Shown: in pieces, positions 8,504 to 17,928 of the stretch
How the letters are laid out: the number at the start of each line of letters is the position of its first letter
Numbering within the stretch: the first letter of the stretch is position 1
From: Paenibacillus sp. Soil750
GTDB lineage: Bacteria > Bacillota > Bacilli > Paenibacillales > NBRC-103111
Reading direction: 5' to 3'
Assembly: GCF_001428045.1 (NCBI RefSeq)
Contig: NZ_LMSD01000001.1
Location: 310,001 to 374,000 of the forward strand
DNA length: 64,000 nucleotides
Translations under genes and position numbers: made by a program
Notes under the pieces: model-generated
Seen by the model: only the letters and a program-made list of their open reading frames with translations
What the model was told of the DNA's origin: nothing
Databases searched by the model: none

Positions 8504-8974
8504 ATGCATCCCGAACCCCTGACTCTAGTGAGAGTATCTGACGAATGTACCGAACTTATCAAGGAATGCAAGATTATCCGTATTGAATGTTTTCGATTTG
8601 ATTGTGAATTATCCGATAAACTGCAGCCTGGACATGGCACCGACTGTCATTGCGGTATACTGACGATTTCAACGAATCTCGGAACATGCGGTTTAGGGCA
8701 ATTCGTGATTCCATGCGGCAATCTGAAAGGGGATTTCGTTCAATGGGCGTCAGTATTTCAGAAGCTCAAAGGTCTTCCTCTTCAAGATGGTTTACAATAT
8801 GTTCATCAGAAACAAGAGGCATGGGGAGAAGTACGATCTCATTTAATGGCAACTGCACTAACGAATTTATCAGAAAAGCTAGAGAACTTATCAACTGCAA
8901 GTGAACAAGAACTAAGTTATCTATCCAATCGCACTTATTTATTTGAGCATTCTGGGGCGTATATCTCTTTCTAA
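8504..8974 (+). CDS. Hypothetical protein under c-di-AMP riboswitch control
   Basis: 156 residues from ATG 8504, preceded by GAGGAGAG; a longer frame from 8372 starts inside the riboswitch and is rejected. No membrane segment or signal peptide. The middle part (CGILTISTNLGTCGLGQFVIP) resembles the beta-hairpin capping pattern of enolase-superfamily N-terminal domains, but this is weak and no barrel follows. The C-terminus is helical. Its place directly behind the riboswitch and before kdp suggests a part in potassium or osmotic homeostasis; the mechanism is unknown. A terminator follows. Confidence 0.75.
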   Translation: MHPEPLTLVRVSDECTELIKECKIIRIECFRFDCELSDKLQPGHGTDCHCGILTISTNLGTCGLGQFVIPCGNLKGDFVQWASVFQKLKGLPLQDGLQYVHQKQEAWGEVRSHLMATALTNLSEKLENLSTASEQELSYLSNRTYLFEHSGAYISF

Positions 8975-9001
8975 GAGAGAAAGCTAGATTACAATTCAAA
9001 G

Positions 9002-9044
9002 AGCACCTCCAACCACTAGTCATTGAGTGGGGAGGTGCTTTTTT
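9002..9044 (+). terminator. Intrinsic terminator after the riboswitch-controlled gene
   Basis: AGCACCTCC / GGAGGTGCT with an inner CCACT / AGTGG stem and a run of six T. It separates the riboswitch transcript from the kdp transcript. Confidence 0.93.
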
Positions 9045-9078
9045 GATTTAACTTGGATAGGTGGGTAAGAGAATCCAT

Positions 9079-9100
9079 ATTTTTATACTTTTTTTATACC
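9079..9100 (+). promoter_or_regulatory. KdpE-binding box
   Basis: ATTTTTATAC followed by TTTTTTTATACC: a direct repeat nearly identical to the E. coli KdpE operator core TTTATACTTTTTTTACA. It lies about 65 bases upstream of the start predicted from the TACAAT -10 at 9143, close to the spacing in E. coli. KdpE is encoded in this window at 17929. Confidence 0.8.
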
Positions 9101-9142
9101 GATGCCACAGTTTCTTTACCCCCTTTTTATATGGATCGGCGT

Positions 9143-9148
9143 TACAAT
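9143..9148 (+). promoter_or_regulatory. Probable -10 box of the kdp promoter
   Basis: TACAAT without a good -35 at 17 bases, as expected for an activator-dependent promoter downstream of a KdpE box. Confidence 0.45.
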
Positions 9149-9175
9149 GTTTCAGGAAAGGGGGCGGTGATCGTC

Positions 9176-9391
9176 ATGCAAAGTGATTTTTTGCTGATAG
9201 CTGCGCCAACGAAGGCAGGCGTTGCGTTTATGAAACATACGAAATTGGTAGGAATTCCTTTTGTTGCATTAACAAACAACAAGATGGAGAGAATCAAGTT
9301 AAAGGGTCTAGGGGCGAAGCGAATTATCCAAGTAGATACAACAGATTCAGGAGCATCCATCAAGGAGGTGTGTCCGTGTACAACGATGTAA
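9176..9391 (+). CDS. Small hypothetical protein at head of kdp operon
   Basis: 71 residues from ATG 9176 with AAAGGGGGCGGTGATCGTC upstream; a longer frame from 9053 would start before the promoter. The pattern FLLIAAP..KAGVAFMKHTKLVGIPFVALTNNKM..LKGLGAKRIIQVDT reads as beta-alpha-beta-alpha-beta, a fragment-like Rossmann fold. It has no catalytic motif I recognise. It overlaps the next small ORF and is the first gene after the KdpE box, so it should be co-expressed with KdpFABC. Confidence 0.65.
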   Translation: MQSDFLLIAAPTKAGVAFMKHTKLVGIPFVALTNNKMERIKLKGLGAKRIIQVDTTDSGASIKEVCPCTTM

Positions 9392-9462
9392 CAATGATCT
9401 TATTATTTGCAGTAACTTTTCTAGGTTTTTGGGGATTTGCAAAATATTGTGAGAAAGCATAA
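9376..9462 (+). CDS. 28-residue single-pass membrane peptide next to kdpF
   Basis: GTG start with AAGGAGGTG at 9362-9370. The peptide is MYNDVTMILLFAVTFLGF followed by WGFAKYCEKA: acidic N-terminus, one membrane helix, and a short charged C-terminus with Cys. It is distinct from kdpF, which follows 50 bases downstream. Tiny single-helix proteins ending in a CxK/CxR-type motif occur next to kdpF in other bacteria. It is probably an accessory subunit of the Kdp complex, by position. Confidence 0.65.
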   Translation: MYNDVTMILLFAVTFLGFWGFAKYCEKA

Positions 9463-9512
9463 GCGTAAGTTTACGAAGTCGTTTTTCAAGAAAAATGTTA
9501 GGAGGCAATCAG

Positions 9513-9590
9513 ATGATAGTTATTGGACTCATTGGATGTGCCATTATGGTATATCTAGGTTTTGTTTTAGTTAAACCAGAGAAATTTTAA
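9513..9590 (+). CDS. kdpF: Potassium-transporting ATPase subunit F
   Basis: 25 residues, MIVIGLIGCAIMVYLG then FVLVKPEKF: a single membrane helix with the P-E-K-F end characteristic of KdpF. AGGAGGCAATCAG precedes the ATG. KdpF stabilises the KdpABC pump in the membrane. It lies directly before kdpA. Confidence 0.92.
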   Translation: MIVIGLIGCAIMVYLGFVLVKPEKF

Positions 9591-9631
9591 TTGTAGATTA
9601 TAAGCTTACGTAAGCAGGGGGAGAACCTACT

Positions 9632-11308
9632 ATGGGTATGGGATTGTTACAAGTAGTCGTCACACTAGGGATTATCATGCTTTTGGTAAAGCCTGTGGGC
9701 AGCTACTTGGTCAAAGTGTTTGGCTATGAAAAGAGTGGCCTTGATCGCATTTTTGGTCCTTTCGAGCGTGTATCTTATCGCATCATGGGTGTCAAAGAAG
9801 ACGAAGCCATGGGGTGGAAAAAGTATGTAGGCGCTGTCCTGTTAGTTAACTTTGTAATGATGCTTCTTATGTACGCTGTGTTTCGGCTTCAGAAATACTT
9901 ACCGCTTAACCCTGATGGCATAGGTAATATGCCTCCGGCACTCGCTTTCAATACAGCTGTTTCTTTCATTACCAATACGAACTGGCAAGCTTACAGCGGT
10001 GAAAATGCCATGTCCTATTTGTCACAAATGGTGGGACTTACGTTCCCGATGTTTACTTCGGCAGCAACTGGATTTGCTATTGCTGTTGCTTTCACGCGTG
10101 GTCTAGTTGGCCGTCAAGATAATCTCGGGAATTTCTATGTGGATATAACGAGGGCGATTACACGCGTATTCCTGCCACTGAGCTTCATTGTCGCTTTGAT
10201 CCTAGTTTTTCAAGGTGTTCCACAAACTCTGCTAGGTGCCGTACAAGCGACAACCATTGAAGGTGCAGGGCAAACCATTACTCGTGGTTTAGTTGCTTCT
10301 TTTGAATCTATTAAACACATAGGCACCAACGGTGGTGGTTGGTTCGGCACGAATGCCGCGCATCCTTTTGAAAATCCAACGCCTGTTGCCAACTTGATCC
10401 ACATTATTTGTATGATGCTTCTACCTACCTCACTGGTGTACGCATTTGGACTCATGATCAAGAACAAGAAACAAGGCTGGACGATCTTTGCTGCGATGGG
10501 GATTATTTTCGTAGTTATGGTCGCTACGGTTTTCTATGCGGAATATAAAGGTGTGCCTGCGGTAGATGCGTTAGGCGTACATGGCAACATGGAAGGCAAA
10601 GAAGTTCGATTCGGACCGTCCGAATCCGCGTTATTTACAGCAGTGACTACAGCTGCAACAACAGGCAGCGTCAACAATATGCATGAGTCACTTACGCCTC
10701 TTGGAAGCATTGTTCCTTTTGCAGAAATGATGTTGAACAATGTGTTCGGCGGTAAAGGAGTAGGCTTGTTAAACGGCTTGCTTTACTTGATCTTATCTGT
10801 GTTTATCTGCGGGTTAATGGTGGGGCGTACGCCAGAGTTTTTAGGTAAAAAGATTGAAGGAAAAGAGATTAAACTAGCGGCCATTGCGATTCTTACCCAT
10901 CCGCTTATCATTCTCGCACCGACCGCTTGGGCGCTGATTCGCCCTGAATCGATTACTTCCATAGCCAACCAGGGCACGCATGGTCTCTCTGAGGTGCTGT
11001 ATGCCTTCACATCGGGTGCAGCTAATAATGGATCGGCCTTCGGTGGCCTGACCGCGAACACGAACTTCTACAATTTGGGCATTGGTATGGTGATGCTGTT
11101 TGGTCGTTACATTTCGATTATCGCGATGCTGGCCATTGCGGGATCACTTGCTACGAAGCGAGTCGTACCTGTTACGACGGGAACACTTCGGACGAATACG
11201 CCTTTATTTATGGGGATTATGATCATGATTATTCTAGTTATTGGTGCTCTAACGTTCTTCCCGGCGCTGGCACTGGGGCCGATTGCTGAACATTTGGCGG
11301 CGCGTTAA
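9632..11308 (+). CDS. kdpA: Potassium-transporting ATPase subunit A
   Basis: 558 residues with about 10 membrane helices, full length. It is the K+-selective channel-like subunit of the Kdp P-type ATPase. The four selectivity-filter loops are visible: ITNTNWQAYSGE, TNGGGWFGTNAAHPFENPT, TTAATTGSVNNMHESL, and TSGAANNGSAFGGL. GCAGGGGGAGAACC is the ribosome site. First large gene of kdpABC. Confidence 0.98.
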   Translation: MGMGLLQVVVTLGIIMLLVKPVGSYLVKVFGYEKSGLDRIFGPFERVSYRIMGVKEDEAMGWKKYVGAVLLVNFVMMLLMYAVFRLQKYLPLNPDGIGNMPPALAFNTAVSFITNTNWQAYSGENAMSYLSQMVGLTFPMFTSAATGFAIAVAFTRGLVGRQDNLGNFYVDITRAITRVFLPLSFIVALILVFQGVPQTLLGAVQATTIEGAGQTITRGLVASFESIKHIGTNGGGWFGTNAAHPFENPTPVANLIHIICMMLLPTSLVYAFGLMIKNKKQGWTIFAAMGIIFVVMVATVFYAEYKGVPAVDALGVHGNMEGKEVRFGPSESALFTAVTTAATTGSVNNMHESLTPLGSIVPFAEMMLNNVFGGKGVGLLNGLLYLILSVFICGLMVGRTPEFLGKKIEGKEIKLAAIAILTHPLIILAPTAWALIRPESITSIANQGTHGLSEVLYAFTSGAANNGSAFGGLTANTNFYNLGIGMVMLFGRYISIIAMLAIAGSLATKRVVPVTTGTLRTNTPLFMGIMIMIILVIGALTFFPALALGPIAEHLAAR

Positions 11309-11346
11309 ACGGATAGACGTAATAGAGATGGAGGATTGATTGGACT

Positions 11347-13383
11347 GTGGAACGTAAAAAAACATTAACTAAAGATATTGTGAATCAAGCTATCGTGGAT
11401 TCGTTCAAAAAATTAAATCCTTGGATCATGATGAAGAATCCGGTCATGTTTGTTGTTGAGATAGGCACAGTGATTACCCTTCTGCTTTCTCTTGCACCTG
11501 AGTTGTTTGGCAGCTCGGAAGTAGGGCGGGGTTATAACATCGCAGTGTTCTTGATCTTGCTATTCACCTTACTATTCGCTAACTTTGCTGAAGCGTTGGC
11601 GGAAGGTCGAGGTAAGGCGCAGGCTGATTCCCTCAGGAAGACGAAATCCGATACGATGGCTCGCCTAGTTCAAAAGGATGGCACTTATAAGCAAGTGTCT
11701 TCGACTTCGCTTCGCAAAGGTGATGTAGTACGCATTGAAATTGGAGAGCTTATCCCCTCCGATGGTGAAATTATTGAGGGTTTGGCCTCTATTGATGAAT
11801 CAGCGATTACTGGGGAATCTGCTCCGGTAATTAAGGAAGCAGGCGGCGATTTCTCATCTGTGACAGGCGGTACACGGGTAGCTTCTGACTATATCGTTGT
11901 CAAAGTGTTGACGGATCCCGGCGAATCATTCTTGGATCGTATGATTGCGCTCGTCGAAGGTGCCAAACGGCAGAAAACGCCGAACGAAATTGCGTTAACA
12001 ACGCTGCTTGCTGTACTGACATTGATCTTCTTAATTGTCATTATGACGATGGTTCCGATGGCTTCGTATTTAAACGTAAAATTAGAAATTTCCACGTTGA
12101 TTGCGCTGCTGGTATGTCTCATTCCAACGACAATTGGCGGTCTCTTATCAGCGATTGGTATCGCTGGAATGGATCGTGTGACGCAGTTTAACGTGCTAGC
12201 GATGTCGGGTAAGGCTGTTGAAGCTGCTGGTGATATCGATACGATGATTTTGGATAAAACAGGGACGATTACGTTTGGTAATCGGATGGCTTCCGAGTTT
12301 GTGCCCGTGAGTGGCAGATCGGTGAAAGACATTACTTTCGCAGCTCTACAAGCCTCTGTGAAGGATGAAACACCAGAAGGACGCTCCATTGTCGAGCTTG
12401 CGAATAAGCTTGGGGAGTCTTGGCAAGCTGATCATTACTCGGATGCAGAAGTGGTTGAGTTTACCGCAGAAACACGGATGTCGGGACTTGATCTAGCAGA
12501 CGGTGTGAAATTCCGCAAAGGTGCGGTTGATACGATCAAGAACTATGTTACTGCGCATGGTGGCAAAATTCCAGCTGATTTAGAAGCGATAACGAACCGA
12601 ATCGCGAAAGCAGGAGGCACGCCACTCGCGGTTGCGATTAACGAGCGAATCTATGGTGTTATTTACCTTAAGGATACGGTAAAACCGGGATTGAAGGAAC
12701 GTTTTGCGGAACTGCGCGCAATGGGTATCAAAACTGTGATGTGTACAGGAGATAACCCACTTACGGCTGCAACGATTGCACTCGAGGCTGGTGTAGATGA
12801 GTTTATTGCTGAAGCGAAGCCGGAAGATAAAATTGCCGCAATCAAGAAAGAACAGCAGGAAGGCAAACTCGTTGCCATGACAGGTGACGGCACGAATGAT
12901 GCGCCTGCACTTGCACAAGCGGATGTAGGACTCGCGATGAATTCAGGGACGATGGCTGCCAAAGAGGCGGCTAATATGATCGATCTGGATTCCGATCCGA
13001 CCAAGCTGTTATCGGTGATCTCTATTGGTAAACAATTATTGATCACTCGTGGGGCTTTGACGACGTTCTCGATCGCCAACGACATTGCTAAATACTTCGC
13101 GATCATTCCTGCGATGTTCATTCTAGCTATGCCGCAGCTGCAGGCCTTGAATATTATGAATCTGGCATCACCAGAATCGGCCATTCTATCTGCTTTAATT
13201 TTCAATGCTATCATCATCCCGCTGTTGATTCCCATTGCCATGAAGGGTGTTAAGTACCGGGCGATGTCGGCTGATAGGCTGTTGTCACGTAATATTTTGC
13301 TGTACGGTATCGGTGGTGTGGTTGTACCATTTATCGGGATTAAAATCATTGATATGGTACTTCACGGCTTAAACATCGTGTAA
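11347..13383 (+). CDS. kdpB: Potassium-transporting ATPase ATP-binding subunit B
   Basis: 678 residues, P-type ATPase energising KdpA. Motifs: actuator-domain TGES ([11 protein letters not shown]), phosphorylation site DKTGTIT with Asp about residue 303, nucleotide-binding KGAVDT region, and hinge [21 protein letters not shown] start at 11347 after GGAGG. Full length with all catalytic residues present. Confidence 0.98.
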   Translation: MERKKTLTKDIVNQAIVDSFKKLNPWIMMKNPVMFVVEIGTVITLLLSLAPELFGSSEVGRGYNIAVFLILLFTLLFANFAEALAEGRGKAQADSLRKTKSDTMARLVQKDGTYKQVSSTSLRKGDVVRIEIGELIPSDGEIIEGLASIDESAITGESAPVIKEAGGDFSSVTGGTRVASDYIVVKVLTDPGESFLDRMIALVEGAKRQKTPNEIALTTLLAVLTLIFLIVIMTMVPMASYLNVKLEISTLIALLVCLIPTTIGGLLSAIGIAGMDRVTQFNVLAMSGKAVEAAGDIDTMILDKTGTITFGNRMASEFVPVSGRSVKDITFAALQASVKDETPEGRSIVELANKLGESWQADHYSDAEVVEFTAETRMSGLDLADGVKFRKGAVDTIKNYVTAHGGKIPADLEAITNRIAKAGGTPLAVAINERIYGVIYLKDTVKPGLKERFAELRAMGIKTVMCTGDNPLTAATIALEAGVDEFIAEAKPEDKIAAIKKEQQEGKLVAMTGDGTNDAPALAQADVGLAMNSGTMAAKEAANMIDLDSDPTKLLSVISIGKQLLITRGALTTFSIANDIAKYFAIIPAMFILAMPQLQALNIMNLASPESAILSALIFNAIIIPLLIPIAMKGVKYRAMSADRLLSRNILLYGIGGVVVPFIGIKIIDMVLHGLNIV

Positions 13384-13411
13384 AGAGATAGAGAAACGAG
13401 GAGATCATTTT

Positions 13412-13975
13412 ATGAAATCGGTTATGATAGCTGTTCGTGTATCGTTATTGTTCATGATCGTCTGTGGACTTATTTATCCACTTGCTACGACAGGGGTGGC
13501 TCAAGTTTTATTTCCCAAACAAGCAAACGGCAGTCTTATAGAATCAGGCGGTACGGTGATTGGATCGGAATTACTGGCTCAAAGCTTCGAGTCTCCAAAG
13601 CTGTTCCATCCAAGAGCATCGGCAGCCAAGTATGACCCAACAGCATCATCTGGCTCCAATACAGTGGTTGCTTCCAGCGACTATGCAGCGGCAATGGCAG
13701 AGAAAATTGCCGCGTTAAAGGCTGAAAATCCTACGCTAACTGAAATTCCGGCAGATTTAGTTACTGTTTCTGGCTCAGGCTTTGATCCGGACTTGTCACC
13801 AGAAGGAGCGAAAGCCCAAGTTCCAAGAATTAGTAAGGAAACCGGGATCACCGCGAACGAGCTTAATGATTTAATTGACCGCATGTCAAAAGAGCGGCAA
13901 CTGGGCATTTTTGGGGAACCAAGAGTCAATGTGACTGAACTAAATAGCGAACTGCTTAAACAAGTGAAATTGTAA
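13412..13975 (+). CDS. kdpC: Potassium-transporting ATPase subunit C
   Basis: 187 residues. One N-terminal membrane helix (VSLLFMIVCGLIYPLATTG), then the periplasm-side KdpC domain with GSELLAQSFESPKLFHPR and DPDLSPEGAKAQVPRI motifs. It is the catalytic chaperone of KdpB. ACGAGGAGATC precedes the start. It ends the kdpFABC structural set; a hairpin follows before the regulatory genes. Confidence 0.97.
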   Translation: MKSVMIAVRVSLLFMIVCGLIYPLATTGVAQVLFPKQANGSLIESGGTVIGSELLAQSFESPKLFHPRASAAKYDPTASSGSNTVVASSDYAAAMAEKIAALKAENPTLTEIPADLVTVSGSGFDPDLSPEGAKAQVPRISKETGITANELNDLIDRMSKERQLGIFGEPRVNVTELNSELLKQVKL

Positions 13976-13984
13976 AGTAAGCAG

Positions 13985-14023
13985 GGTGCCACTCTCGATA
14001 TGAGAGTGGTTTCTGCACTTTTT
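13985..14023 (+). terminator. Hairpin between kdpC and the sensor genes, probably a partial terminator
   Basis: CCACTCTC / GAGAGTGG stem with GATAT loop, extended by GTGC / GCAC, followed by TTTTT. No new promoter is evident before 14046, so it may lower rather than end transcription into the regulatory genes. Confidence 0.65.
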
Positions 14024-14045
14024 AGAGACAGGGAAGGAGGTCACT

Positions 14046-16352
14046 ATGATGGATGGTTTCAAAAGAAAAACACCAGAAGAGATTCTATTATCCATCTCCA
14101 AACTGCACCGCGGCAGCTTGAAAATTTATATCGGGGCGGTTAGCGGATCTGGTAAAACATATCACATGCTGCGTGAAGGTCATAATCTCAAGGGGCAAGG
14201 GATCGATGTGGTTATCTGTGCGGTTTCGACGCTCCAACGACCGGAAACGGTGGAACAATTAGGGGATTTGGAGAGAGTACCAAGCATTCATTGGATGAAA
14301 GATGGCGTGGAACAAAAGGATCTGAACTTGGATGCCTTACTCGAAAGAAACCCTGAAGTTGTTCTCGTTGATGGGCTTGCTCATCAGAACCGGGAGGGTG
14401 CTCAATTCCCAACTAGGCTCGAAGATATTAAATATTTACTCTCGCACGATATTAGCGTGATCAGCACGGTGAATGTCTATGAGCTAGAAGGGACGATGGA
14501 GGTTGCTCATAAACTGACAGGTATTGAAGTGGGTCACTGCGTTCCCTCTGATACCTTAGAACTGGCCGATGAGGTGAGACTCATAGATGCAACGCCGGAA
14601 ACGATTTTAACGCGGCTAGGAGAGGGGCATTTAAAGGGAAACAAAGATGCAGCCTTATTTAAACGCGGTAATTTAGGTGTGCTGCGAGAATTAGCTCTCC
14701 GTCTAGTTGCCGAGGATGTCAATGATTCTTTGGAAGCACATCGTGAACAAATGGGGATTCAAGGGCCATCCGGAGCGACGGAACGTATACTAGTTACGAC
14801 GCAATATCATTGGAATGGATCCATTTATGTACGTCGTGGCCAACAAATCGCGAAGCGATTGAATGGCGATCTGCATGTAGTTACACTGCGTAAACAAGGT
14901 AAAACGCTTACCAAAGAATCTGCTACATTTCGAAGGTCCATTATGAAGCTTGTAGAGAAAGTAGGAGGTAAATTTGAAGAGCTGCCGCTTACTTTTCGCC
15001 GCTGCATTCCTCGGGTTTTAGTGGACTATGCGAACGCCAATCATGTTACACGTATTGTATTAGGGCATTCCAAACAAACGAGATGGCAAACTTTTTTACA
15101 AGGCTCCGTTATTAATGGTGTGTTAGAAAGAACCAAAAATATCGATGTGTTTCTGATAGCCGATCGTGCTTCTCAAGAGGGAGAGCGTATTCTGCCTGCT
15201 CATATTCACACGCCCAAGGAGCCTTACAAATATAGACGTCTGAGCACACAAGAAGTGGAGGCGAAAATCGAAAAAATCAGACGAGGCAGATTCAAGGTTT
15301 ATATTGGCGCTGCGCCTGGAGTCGGTAAAACGTACACGATGCTGCGGGAAGGCAATGATCTGCTTAAAAAGGGGATTGATGTGAAGATAGGTTTGCTTGA
15401 AACCCATGGAAGAAAAGAGACGACCCAGCAAGTGGGTGATCTTGACATTGTGCCACGAGCAGTAAACCAATATCAAAGCGTAAGACTGGAGGAGATGGAT
15501 ACAGAAGCCATTATTCGTCTTCGACCTGAAGTAGTCTTAGTGGATGAGCTTGCACATACGAATGTACCAGGAAGTAAGAATAAGAAACGCTATGAAGATG
15601 TGTTGGAAATTCTGGAAGCTGGCATCTCGGTTATCTCGACTGTCAACGTTCAGCACTTGGAGAGCCTGAATGATGCCGTTGAGCATATAACGGGTATTCG
15701 CGTGCGGGAAACCGTACCAGATAGTCTGCTGCGTACAGCAGATGAAGTTCAGTTAATTGATGTTGCCCCTGAAGCGCTGCAGCTTCGGATGAGAGATGGC
15801 AAGATTTATGCGATGGTCAAAGTAGAGCAGGCATTAAATAACTTTTTTAAGACGGGAAATCTGATCGCTTTGCGTGAATTGGCGCTGCGTGAAATTGCGG
15901 ATGATGTTGATGAACGTTTGGAGTCGATGGAGCGTAAGAGCTCTCTGCGTGGTCCATGGCGGCGGAAGGAAGTCATTTACGTGTGTGTGACGGAAATTTC
16001 GCAGGCGGATCGCTTAATTCGGCGGGGGTTTCGCATTGCGCATCGGCTTAAAGCAGCTTGGCATGTAACCTTAATAGCGGCTCGGCCTACCTATGACGAT
16101 TGGAAGCCAAAGCAAGAAGCGTTAGAAAAGCTGACCACTCGCTTGGGAGGAGAGTTCTCCTATCAAGAGGTAGTGAATCGTAACCAAATTCCCCGTGTTT
16201 TTGCGACGAAAGCAAGTAACGCCGGAGCTACACAAATCATCGTTTGGAAAGATGCTATCGTCCAAAAGCTTTTGCCGCATGCAAGCACAATGGATGTACT
16301 CATTGTTGCCGATTATGATTCGTGTCAAATTTCGAGAAATAAGGTAAACTAA
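14046..16352 (+). CDS. Tandem-duplicated KdpD sensor-domain protein without kinase
   Basis: 768 residues built from two copies of the KdpD N-terminal module (KdpD domain plus UspA-like domain), with no membrane segment or histidine kinase domain. Copy 2 (from about residue 400) is canonical: Walker A GAAPGVGKT near 421 and DELAHTN near 500. Copy 1 keeps Walker A (GAVSGSGKT near 30) but has DGLAHQN near 109 in place of DELAHTN and an altered TLQRPET instead of GRKET. The kinase part is encoded separately, 5 bases downstream. It presumably senses K+, ATP or c-di-AMP and acts on the partner kinase. The start could also be ATG 14049. Confidence 0.88.
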   Translation: MMDGFKRKTPEEILLSISKLHRGSLKIYIGAVSGSGKTYHMLREGHNLKGQGIDVVICAVSTLQRPETVEQLGDLERVPSIHWMKDGVEQKDLNLDALLERNPEVVLVDGLAHQNREGAQFPTRLEDIKYLLSHDISVISTVNVYELEGTMEVAHKLTGIEVGHCVPSDTLELADEVRLIDATPETILTRLGEGHLKGNKDAALFKRGNLGVLRELALRLVAEDVNDSLEAHREQMGIQGPSGATERILVTTQYHWNGSIYVRRGQQIAKRLNGDLHVVTLRKQGKTLTKESATFRRSIMKLVEKVGGKFEELPLTFRRCIPRVLVDYANANHVTRIVLGHSKQTRWQTFLQGSVINGVLERTKNIDVFLIADRASQEGERILPAHIHTPKEPYKYRRLSTQEVEAKIEKIRRGRFKVYIGAAPGVGKTYTMLREGNDLLKKGIDVKIGLLETHGRKETTQQVGDLDIVPRAVNQYQSVRLEEMDTEAIIRLRPEVVLVDELAHTNVPGSKNKKRYEDVLEILEAGISVISTVNVQHLESLNDAVEHITGIRVRETVPDSLLRTADEVQLIDVAPEALQLRMRDGKIYAMVKVEQALNNFFKTGNLIALRELALREIADDVDERLESMERKSSLRGPWRRKEVIYVCVTEISQADRLIRRGFRIAHRLKAAWHVTLIAARPTYDDWKPKQEALEKLTTRLGGEFSYQEVVNRNQIPRVFATKASNAGATQIIVWKDAIVQKLLPHASTMDVLIVADYDSCQISRNKVN

Positions 16353-16357
16353 ACCTT

Positions 16358-17872
16358 ATGGAAACTCCAAAAAAAGAACATGCAAACTGGCAATCGTATG
16401 CTGTAACTGCACTTTTTATCGTCCTGTTGACGATATTTTTAAAAGGTTTTGATTTTTTCTTTGATCTCGTCAATATATCGCTTCTCTACTTATTTCCAGT
16501 TCTGTTTAGTGCTGTTCGATGGGGGAGAGGACCTTCTTTTTTTGCTGCGGCATTAGGTGTTTTAGCCTTTGATTTCTTCTTTGTTCCACCGCTACTCAGT
16601 CTTACAGTCGCTGATTTGCGTTATATCCTAACCTTTGTTGTGTTCTTATGTGTGGCTGGCCTTACGTCAAGCCTTGCTTCAAAGCTTAGAAATCAGTTCC
16701 AACAGGCGCAGAAGAAAGAAGCGAATACCGCTGCGCTGTATGCATTAAGTCGTAAGATTACTGCGATTTCAGACCTAGACATTTTGCTAAAGCAGATTCT
16801 ACAGTATGTTGCCGATACACTTGATGCGAAGGCTGCTATCATTCTGCCAAATCAACATGGCGAACAACAGGTAGAAGCTTCTTCGAAGGAAAGTGGAGAT
16901 TGGGCCAATGATGAAGCTCACCTAACAATCGCTGGCTGGGTGAACCGTAATAATACGATTGCGGGGAGAGGGACTCGAACATTGAGTGAATCATCGGATT
17001 TGTATGTCCCCTTAGCGACAGATCAGCAGGTACATGGCGTGCTCGCTGTACAAGTTCGCGATCGATTAATGTCCGAGATGCCAGAGCTTATTCGGATCAT
17101 CGAGGCGCTCTCGGATCTAATGGCTGTTGCGATCTCGCGAGTCAAACTGGCGGATGAGGCCAAAGTGGCACAATTGACTGCTGAGTCGGAGAAGTTACGC
17201 ACAGCTTTGTTGGATTCACTCTCCCATGAATTGCGTACGCCATTGGCAACAATTATTGGGTCCGTAACAGGATTGCTCGAAGGAGAGGACGTCTTTAGTC
17301 CCGATGATCGGCGAGAATTATTGCTGACGACGCGTGAGGGTGCTACGCGCATGAATAGACTTGTGGGGAATTTGCTCGGCATGGTTCGTATTGAAAGCGG
17401 TATGCTGCGCTTAAATAAAATGTGGTGTGGGATCGAAGATGTAGTCGGTGTCGCCTTAACACAGTTGAAGGATGCTCTGCACAATAGAGTTGTGAACATA
17501 GCTTTTGATCCGGATCTGCCTTCCGTTCCGCTGGATGAAGTTCTTATGGAACAAGTGCTGATGAATGTAATCAGCAATGCCATCAAGTACTCGCCTGAAG
17601 GAAGCGAAATTCGTATTGAAGCGGAGAAGGACGGCGACATGCTGAGTTTGACGATTGCAGATGAAGGGGCGGGCATTCTTCCAGCTGACAGGGAACGGGT
17701 ATTCGAGAAATTCTATCGAGGTGATCGTACGAAGCATATTCCTGGCACGGGGCTTGGGCTCGCAATATGTAAGAGTATTGTGGAAGCGCATAGCGGTTCA
17801 ATTACCGCTAGCGCGAGGAGAGATGGCCGTCAGGGCACGGTTATCGAACTGAGCTTGCCTTTATCACAGTAG
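16358..17872 (+). CDS. Histidine kinase equivalent to the KdpD C-terminal half
   Basis: 504 residues. Four membrane helices of DUF4118 type near the N-terminus, a GAF-like region (about 130-260), then HisKA with LSHELRTPLATIIG (phospho-His near residue 290) and HATPase: MNVISNAIKYSPEGSEI (N box), ADEGAGI (G1), and GTGLGLAICKSI (G2). This is the DUF4118-GAF-HisKA-HATPase arrangement of KdpD with the cytosolic N-terminal domains missing; they are in the preceding gene. It should phosphorylate KdpE. AAGGTAAAC is the ribosome site. Confidence 0.93.
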   Translation: METPKKEHANWQSYAVTALFIVLLTIFLKGFDFFFDLVNISLLYLFPVLFSAVRWGRGPSFFAAALGVLAFDFFFVPPLLSLTVADLRYILTFVVFLCVAGLTSSLASKLRNQFQQAQKKEANTAALYALSRKITAISDLDILLKQILQYVADTLDAKAAIILPNQHGEQQVEASSKESGDWANDEAHLTIAGWVNRNNTIAGRGTRTLSESSDLYVPLATDQQVHGVLAVQVRDRLMSEMPELIRIIEALSDLMAVAISRVKLADEAKVAQLTAESEKLRTALLDSLSHELRTPLATIIGSVTGLLEGEDVFSPDDRRELLLTTREGATRMNRLVGNLLGMVRIESGMLRLNKMWCGIEDVVGVALTQLKDALHNRVVNIAFDPDLPSVPLDEVLMEQVLMNVISNAIKYSPEGSEIRIEAEKDGDMLSLTIADEGAGILPADRERVFEKFYRGDRTKHIPGTGLGLAICKSIVEAHSGSITASARRDGRQGTVIELSLPLSQ

Positions 17873-17928
17873 CGCAGGTAAGTTTCTGACTATATGTCTG
17901 CAATTCGCTAAGAGGGACGGAGAGAAAC

